NCBI RefSeq assembly: GCF_004564275.1
Contig: NZ_SPDV01000013.1
Span: 38,300-102,299, forward strand
Length of the DNA stretch: 64,000 nt
Reading direction: 5' to 3'
DNA from: Sphingomonas parva (ex Maeng et al. 2020)
Lineage (GTDB): Bacteria; Pseudomonadota; Alphaproteobacteria; Sphingomonadales; Sphingomonadaceae
Under the pieces are notes generated by a model, which was not told the DNA's origin, did no database searches, and was given only the letters and a program-made list of their open reading frames with translations. This document shows, piece after piece, positions 59,187-64,000 of the stretch (its first letter is position 1; each line of letters starts with the position of its first letter). The translations under genes and the position numbers were made by a program.

Positions 59187-59812
59187 GACCACACCCGGCC
59201 CTTTTCGACGCACAGGCGGGCCTCGGCGACGATCCGCGGGTCGCCGCATTGTTCTTCCAGCGGCCCGTAGAGCGGATGGCGGTCGACATCACCGGCGACG
59301 TGCCCCGTCTTGTCGAGCCGCCGTCGCGCGCATGGACCGCGACCTTTCCCCTGTTCGCGAAGCTCGGCGCGAAGTCGTGGCGGGACAGCGGGTCCCTGCG
59401 GATCATCCCGGAACAGCAGCCCGTGGCACAAGCCATCGAGTGCATGTTGTCACGGCTCAGCGCACGGCAGGAACGTTATCTGACTCTGGCCAAAGCGTTG
59501 CGGACTCGCTTGGAGCTCGTCTTGTTCCGCTACGCCGATTTCGGCGAGATCAGCGAAGCGCGCTGGCGGGTCCGGCGAGGCGAAGCCTCCCTGTCGAGCG
59601 GTTGCTTTCGCGGCGCCTCGGCCGCAATCGCCCGGGCGAGCACCGGCGCCATGAAGGACCTCGCCGAGGCCACCGCTGCGGCGGTCGGCGCCGACGCCAT
59701 CGTCGATCTCGCGATGCGGCCGTGCGGCACGCTTTCGATCCTGGAGATCAATCCCGATCGCGCTGCGCTGATGCGCGGTTCGGCGGATGCGCTTCCGGCA
59801 CCCTGTCCATAA
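59183..59812 (+). CDS. Unknown protein coupled to immunity gene
   Basis: A 209-residue protein with no sure family. Middle helices (about 85-120, RYLTLAKALRTRLELVLFRY) and a C-terminal VDLAMRPCGTLSILEINPD, which resembles the end of ATP-grasp domains (LxEINP); the rest of that fold is not evident. GTG 59183 overlaps the immunity stop (GTGA), so it belongs to the cassette. It could be a second immunity protein or an unlinked fragment. The last stretch has relatively fewer GC-type codons. Confidence 0.55.
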   Translation: MRPHPALFDAQAGLGDDPRVAALFFQRPVERMAVDITGDVPRLVEPPSRAWTATFPLFAKLGAKSWRDSGSLRIIPEQQPVAQAIECMLSRLSARQERYLTLAKALRTRLELVLFRYADFGEISEARWRVRRGEASLSSGCFRGASAAIARASTGAMKDLAEATAAAVGADAIVDLAMRPCGTLSILEINPDRAALMRGSADALPAPCP

Positions 59813-60147
59813 GCGGTGCGGCGCGGACGGGGCCCGCGTCGCCGCATCTCGGCGAGCGATGTCGGCGGGAATAATCGTGCAGTCACGCCGCCGCCGATGC
59901 CCCGGCACGGAAAGTAAGTTTCAATCCTGAACGATGTTGCCGCCGGTTTCCCAACCGATTCCCGGCGGAGATGCTTCGGCTCTTTTGGTTTTCTGCGGCG
60001 TCCGTACTCGCGCGGGACAGTCGGCATTCAGACCCTCCGGACCCCGGTTGACTCTGCAACAATGTTCGCTCAACTTTGCCGCTCGTTTGCGTAATCATCT
60101 TAAAACAAAGCATTGCCGCGGTGTTTCACCGCCTTGGGGGGGCGTAC
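59813..60147 (+). other. Intergenic region before the two-partner secretion operon
   Basis: A 335-base gap with the lowest GC of the island. CCGCCGG (59940-59946) and CCGGCGG (59962-59968) form a stem followed 14 bases later by CTCTTTTGGTTTT, a possible terminator for the toxin cassette. TTGACT near 60048 and CAACTT 17 bases later could be a promoter for the next operon. GCGGTG-TTT-CACCGC (60118-60132) forms a small hairpin 15 bases before the TpsB start and may affect its translation. All by eye. No gene seen. Confidence 0.35.
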
Positions 60148-61911
60148 ATGCTTACCGGATTCGCACGCGGTGTCCTCCTTCTCACGAGCGCGCTGACCAG
60201 CGCCGCAGCGGCGGCGCAGCAGGTGCCGCCGGCCGAGACGCAGCGGCCGAGCCTGCCGTCGCGCGAGCAGATCGAGCGCACCGAGCAGCCCGATGCGCAG
60301 CCCGACTCGACCGTCAGGATCGACTCTCGAGGCGCCATTGCGCCGATGCCGTGCGCGCTCGAGACCTCGCCCCTGCGCGTCACGCTGACTTCGGTGACGT
60401 TCCAGGATCCGTCCGGGAATCCGCTGCATCCGGACCTGCTCCGCCTGCTCGCCCCGATCGGCACCGGACCGGCCGGCGAGCAGCCGATCGCCGTCGTCTG
60501 CACGATCCGCGACCAGGTCAATGCGGCGCTCAGTGACGCCGGCTACGTCGCCCTCGCGCAGATCCCGGGCCAACAGATCGAGTCGGGAAATCTGACGATC
60601 ACCATCGTCAGCGCGAGGATCGTCGAGGTGCGCGTCCTCGGCGACCTCGGTCCCTATCGCCGCCTGCTGGAGTCGCGGATCGAGGCGCTGCGAAGCCTCG
60701 ATCCGCTGAACCGGCGCGACGCCGAGCGGATCCTGCTGCTGACCGGCGACGTACCCGGAGTGGACGTGCGGCTCGCCCTGCGCGCGGCCGGCCAGGGGGC
60801 GAGGCCCGGGGACGTGATCGGCGAACTCTCCGTCGAAACCCAGCGCGCGCAGGTCCTCGCCAACGTCCAGAACTTCGGATCGCGGCAGCTCGGCGAGTGG
60901 ATCGCCTCGGTTCGCGGCGAGATGTACGGGATCACCGGCCTCGCCGACCGCACCTTCCTCGCTTATTCGAACTCGATCGACTGGGAGGAGATCCGGGTCC
61001 TCCAAGGTGGCCATGACTTTGCCTTGACCGACGGCGGGCTGCGCGCCGGCCTGCGCGGCAGCCTGGCCTGGTCGCGGCCCGACATCCTGAACCTCGACCT
61101 GCGCTCGCGCTCGTCGATCGCCACGTTCGAGCTCAGTCAGCAGCTCGCCCGATCGCTCGCCGTCCAGGTCAAGGTCGGCGGCGGGCTCGAGTTGCTCGAC
61201 CAGCAGACCCGCATCCACCAGAGCGGCACCGCGATACCGTTCACCCGTGACCGGCTGCGAGTCGGTTTCCTACGCCTCGACGGCGAGTCCCGCTTCTTCG
61301 CGCCGACCGGGGAGGTGAGCGGCCTGCTCGCCGGTTATGCCGAGATCCGCAAGGGGCTCGATATCTTCGATGCCTCCGAGCAGGGGGTGTCGCGCGGCGG
61401 TTTCTCCCCGAGCCGCTTCGAAGGCAATCCGCAGGCGTTCGTGGCGCGCGCCGAGCTGATCGGCGAGGTCCGGCCCTCACGCTACTTCACGATCGCCGGA
61501 CAGGCGTTCGGCCAATGGGCGAACGACCCCCTGCTCAACCTCGAGGAATTCTCGCTCGGCAACTTCACCTATGGCCGCGGCTATGATCCGGGCTCCAACG
61601 GTGGCGACCGCGCTTATGCGTTCCGGCTCGAGCCGCGCCTGCGCCTGCCGATCGACCTGCCGCTCAACGTGGAGCTGACCGGTTTCTACGACGACGTTCA
61701 CCTGCGCAACCTCGACGCCGGCACCACCGAGCGCAGTCGCAGGCTACGCTCGGTCGGCGGCGGCGTCCGGCTGATCAAATCGGGGCTGTTCGTGGTCGAC
61801 GCCCTCTATGCCCACCCGCTCGACCGCGTCCTCACCACCGACGACGTCAAGCCGCGCGATCGCTTCCTTGTATCGCTTACCGCCCAGCTCTATCCCTGGA
61901 GGAGCCGCTGA
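60148..61911 (+). CDS. Two-partner secretion outer-membrane transporter (TpsB, ShlB/FhaC family)
   Basis: A 587-residue outer-membrane translocator. A signal peptide (GVLLLTSALTSAAAAA) is followed by a Pro/Gln/Glu-rich linker, a POTRA region (about 70-165: LRVTLTSVTFQDPSGNPLHP, VCTIRDQVNAALSDAGYVAL), then the beta-barrel (about 205-587: VLANVQNFGSRQLGEWIASV, and NFTYGRGYDPGSNGGDRAYA near 473-492). The conserved barrel motif FTYGRGYDPGS fits the VRGY-type segment. It exports one large partner through its pore. The partner gene starts inside its stop (TGATG, one base overlap). ATG 60148 after GGGGGGGCG. Confidence 0.93.
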   Translation: MLTGFARGVLLLTSALTSAAAAAQQVPPAETQRPSLPSREQIERTEQPDAQPDSTVRIDSRGAIAPMPCALETSPLRVTLTSVTFQDPSGNPLHPDLLRLLAPIGTGPAGEQPIAVVCTIRDQVNAALSDAGYVALAQIPGQQIESGNLTITIVSARIVEVRVLGDLGPYRRLLESRIEALRSLDPLNRRDAERILLLTGDVPGVDVRLALRAAGQGARPGDVIGELSVETQRAQVLANVQNFGSRQLGEWIASVRGEMYGITGLADRTFLAYSNSIDWEEIRVLQGGHDFALTDGGLRAGLRGSLAWSRPDILNLDLRSRSSIATFELSQQLARSLAVQVKVGGGLELLDQQTRIHQSGTAIPFTRDRLRVGFLRLDGESRFFAPTGEVSGLLAGYAEIRKGLDIFDASEQGVSRGGFSPSRFEGNPQAFVARAELIGEVRPSRYFTIAGQAFGQWANDPLLNLEEFSLGNFTYGRGYDPGSNGGDRAYAFRLEPRLRLPIDLPLNVELTGFYDDVHLRNLDAGTTERSRRLRSVGGGVRLIKSGLFVVDALYAHPLDRVLTTDDVKPRDRFLVSLTAQLYPWRSR

Positions 61912-64000
61912 TGGTTGGCCGTCCCGACATGCAACGCCCCCGCACCGGCACCCTCCTTCGCCATCGCCTCGCCTGCGGCACCGCCCTCACCTTTTGCGCG
62001 CTCGTCGCCAGCCCCGCCGCCGCGCAATTCACCCTGCCCCAGGTCTCGGCCGGCGGCAGCGGCGGCGCGACCATCGTCCGCGACACGACGACGGGGGTGA
62101 TGACGGTCGACATCATCGGCAGCAACCGGGTCGTCCTGTACGACAATTTCCTGCTCGGCACGCCGTCCTCGTCGAGCGAGTCCCTGAGCTTCCTGAACAG
62201 CGGCGCCGCCGGCAATTTCTCGGTGCTCAACCGGGTGGTCGCCGGATCGGGATCGCAAATCTACGGCTCGATCAATGCGCCGAGCTCGATCTCGGTCTGG
62301 CTGGTCGACCCGGCCGGTGTCCTCTTCGGATCGACCGGCTCGTTCAGCGGCGGCGGCCTCGTCGTCAGCACGGCGCAGCTCACCGGCGCCGACGAGGCGA
62401 GCTTCCTCGCCGGATCGCTGAACACGCTCAGCAACGCGACCACCGCGCCGATCATCTTCCAGAGCGGATCGGGCACGATCAGCGCCTCGGGCGCGATCGT
62501 TGCCGTCGCTCAGACGGTGACCGCGAACAAGACGATGACCTCGACCGGGAGCTCGGTGGCGCTGATCGCAGCTACGGACGTGACGTTCGCGAACATCAAC
62601 AACCCGCTCAGCTTCATCATCAGCCAGGGCACGACCCTGGCGAGCGGCATCACCGTCGGCGGCTCGGTCAGCGGCCAGTCGATCCGCATTGCCGGCGGTG
62701 TCGACAGCGCGATCACCAGCGCCCTGCTCAATGTCGATCCGGCGGCGACCCTCACCGCCACCGCGGCCGGCGGCTCGATCGTCCTCGCGACCGAGAGCAC
62801 CGGCGGCATCGCGATCAGCAACGCGGCCGGTGGGACGCCGGGGATCGCATCGTCCGGGACACTGCAAGCCTCCGGCTCGAGCGCGGACGTGATTATCGCC
62901 AGCGCCGGTGCGGTGCAGCTCGGCGGCTCGACGACTGCGGGCCGCGACGTGACGCTATCCTCGAGCGACGCCGCAGCGGGCGTCGCCACGGCGTCTGGCA
63001 ACATCTCTGCGGGTCGCAACTACAGCGTCTCGGCGCGCACGATCACGCTCGGAGCGGCAACGCAGACGCGCTCGCAGGCCGCCGGCGGACTGGTCGGCAT
63101 CACCGCAGGCGCCGGCGGCATCGACGGCATCGGCACCCTCACTCTGCAATCGAACAGCGACGGCATCGGCGGCGAGGCCCTCAGCCTGGACACGACCGCC
63201 GCGGTCGATTTCGAGGCGACCACCGAGCTGCGCGGCGGCACCGCGGCCCAGCGCTCCGACGTCCGGGTGACCAGCCCGGTGACGATGACGCTGGGCGACG
63301 TCGTCGCGAACAGCCTGCGCACGCCGGCCGACGGCACCAGGCTGGTCTCGAACGGCACGATCATCGTCGATGACGTCACCGTCGACGCCGACCTCCAGAT
63401 CGCCAGCGCGGCGGGCTCGATCGAGGGCGGCACCCTCGCCGCCGGCAGCCTGATCGACATCGAGGCCAATGCCGACGTCCGGCTCGCCTTGGCGACGACC
63501 GGCGCGGGCTCGATCGACGTGACCGCGATCAACGGCGACGTGTCCGGGCGGCTGCTCGGCGTGCCGGCCACCGACGGCCGGCTGCTCCCTGCTTACGGCC
63601 GCGCCGACCTGACCGCGAGCGGCGCCAACCAGACGATCGGCGTCAGCGCCGGCGGCAACGCCCAGCTCGGCACGCTCAATGCGGGCTCCGGCGCGACGGT
63701 TCTCGGCGCCAACCAGATCAACGTGACGGCGGACGCGGTCGACCTCACCGGCGGCACCGCCGCCAACGGCCACTTCCGGGTCGAGGCGACCGCGGGATCG
63801 ATCGCCAGCGGCGACATCAGCGCCACCCTCGGCAACGTCGTGCTCGACGCGCTGCCGGGCGGCGGCGTCGCCGCCGGAAGCCTCACCGGCGCGACCGGCG
63901 TCACCGTCCAGGGCGAGACCGACGTCAGCGTCGGCGGCGCGACATCGAGCGGCGGCCTGGTCACGGTGCAGTCGACGCTCGGCGGCGTCACCGCCGGCCC
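61911..64000 (+). CDS. Two-partner secretion exoprotein TpsA, filamentous haemagglutinin-type (partial)
   Basis: A large secreted beta-helical protein, open through the right edge; 696 codons are visible. A signal peptide covers about residues 15-38 (LACGTALTFCALVASPAAAQ). The TPS domain follows (FTLPQVSAGG, NFLLGTPSSSSESLSFLN, VNRV-type VLNRVVAGSGSQIYGSI). The usual NPNG motif is replaced by DPAG at 133-136 (SVWLVDPAGVLFGSTG). From about residue 220 on there are repeating strands of GSIVLATESTGGIAISN- and SGSSADVIIASAGAVQLGG-type, consistent with a long beta-helix. ATG 61911 is preceded by GGAGGAG and overlaps the TpsB stop. Its role, adhesin or contact-dependent toxin, lies in the unseen C-terminal part. 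Confidence 0.93.
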   Translation, partial: MVGRPDMQRPRTGTLLRHRLACGTALTFCALVASPAAAQFTLPQVSAGGSGGATIVRDTTTGVMTVDIIGSNRVVLYDNFLLGTPSSSSESLSFLNSGAAGNFSVLNRVVAGSGSQIYGSINAPSSISVWLVDPAGVLFGSTGSFSGGGLVVSTAQLTGADEASFLAGSLNTLSNATTAPIIFQSGSGTISASGAIVAVAQTVTANKTMTSTGSSVALIAATDVTFANINNPLSFIISQGTTLASGITVGGSVSGQSIRIAGGVDSAITSALLNVDPAATLTATAAGGSIVLATESTGGIAISNAAGGTPGIASSGTLQASGSSADVIIASAGAVQLGGSTTAGRDVTLSSSDAAAGVATASGNISAGRNYSVSARTITLGAATQTRSQAAGGLVGITAGAGGIDGIGTLTLQSNSDGIGGEALSLDTTAAVDFEATTELRGGTAAQRSDVRVTSPVTMTLGDVVANSLRTPADGTRLVSNGTIIVDDVTVDADLQIASAAGSIEGGTLAAGSLIDIEANADVRLALATTGAGSIDVTAINGDVSGRLLGVPATDGRLLPAYGRADLTASGANQTIGVSAGGNAQLGTLNAGSGATVLGANQINVTADAVDLTGGTAANGHFRVEATAGSIASGDISATLGNVVLDALPGGGVAAGSLTGATGVTVQGETDVSVGGATSSGGLVTVQSTLGGVTAG

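Noticed and set aside
1..64000. CRISPR array, rRNA operon, prophage or insertion-sequence transposase
   Set aside because: No regularly spaced direct repeats, no rRNA-like stretches, and no integrase, transposase or phage structural genes seen anywhere in the window.

Overview
The window is about 64 kb of very GC-rich bacterial chromosome. Gene content points to an alphaproteobacterium of the order Sphingomonadales: rpsA is followed by ihfB, there are SWFGD/DUF2171, DUF2239 and DUF1476 proteins, a grxD-bolA pair, and short GC-rich palindromic repeats. This is an inference from gene families and repeat style; there is no rRNA or other marker to prove it. I see no prophage, transposase, CRISPR array or replication origin.

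Layout. 1-3196: a minus-strand ABC importer operon of sugar type (ATPase, two permeases, and a solute-binding lipoprotein cut by the left edge). 3540-5939: rpsA, ihfB and tRNA-Leu(UAA). 6010-12631: a large DUF4838 exported protein, a tandem PilZ protein, small membrane proteins, and an orphan family-5 solute-binding lipoprotein with a DUF4112 protein. 12640-17890: a minus-strand operon in which an S9 prolyl oligopeptidase lies between nadA and nadC. 17974-20267: a BlaI repressor / M56 membrane protease / secreted protein operon with a perfect BlaI-type operator. 20445-24794: monothiol glutaredoxin and BolA, a DUF1476 ATPase-inhibitor homologue, a quinone oxidoreductase, a lactonase-like hydrolase and the two 3-oxoacid CoA-transferase subunits. 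24986-28318: SCP2 protein, ThDP enzyme, and a divergent GIY-YIG / DUF2239 pair around a repeat-containing promoter. 28378-33516: a methyltransferase-erythromycin esterase fusion, then a DNA-repair pair (radical SAM protein plus a DUF4130-UdgX fusion) preceded by a candidate LexA box. 34007-39251: an A-type cytochrome c oxidase cluster with two subunit-III-like genes and its own membrane cytochrome c. 39415-45258: Tat-exported PhoD phosphatase, secreted peroxiredoxin and small proteins. 45575-51480: a complete RND tripartite efflux operon. 51485-54970: ketopantoate-reductase-like and NADP oxidoreductase genes and a Gly/Arg/Asp-rich SWFGD-DUF2171 protein.

55232-64000 is the most interesting region. 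It starts at tRNA-Ala(CGC) and carries an EEP nuclease-like gene and then a tightly coupled cassette: PAAR spike tip, DUF4123 adaptor, unknown 134-residue protein, pre-toxin/HNH nuclease toxin, and SUKH-like immunity protein, followed by an unknown coupled ORF. Next comes a two-partner secretion pair (TpsB, TpsA) whose exoprotein gene stays open to the right edge. This looks like an island for antagonism or contact with other cells. No type VI secretion core gene is visible in the window.

Many genes are joined by ATGA/GTGA overlaps, so translational coupling is common. Long open frames opposite real genes are frequent because of the GC content and were left out.
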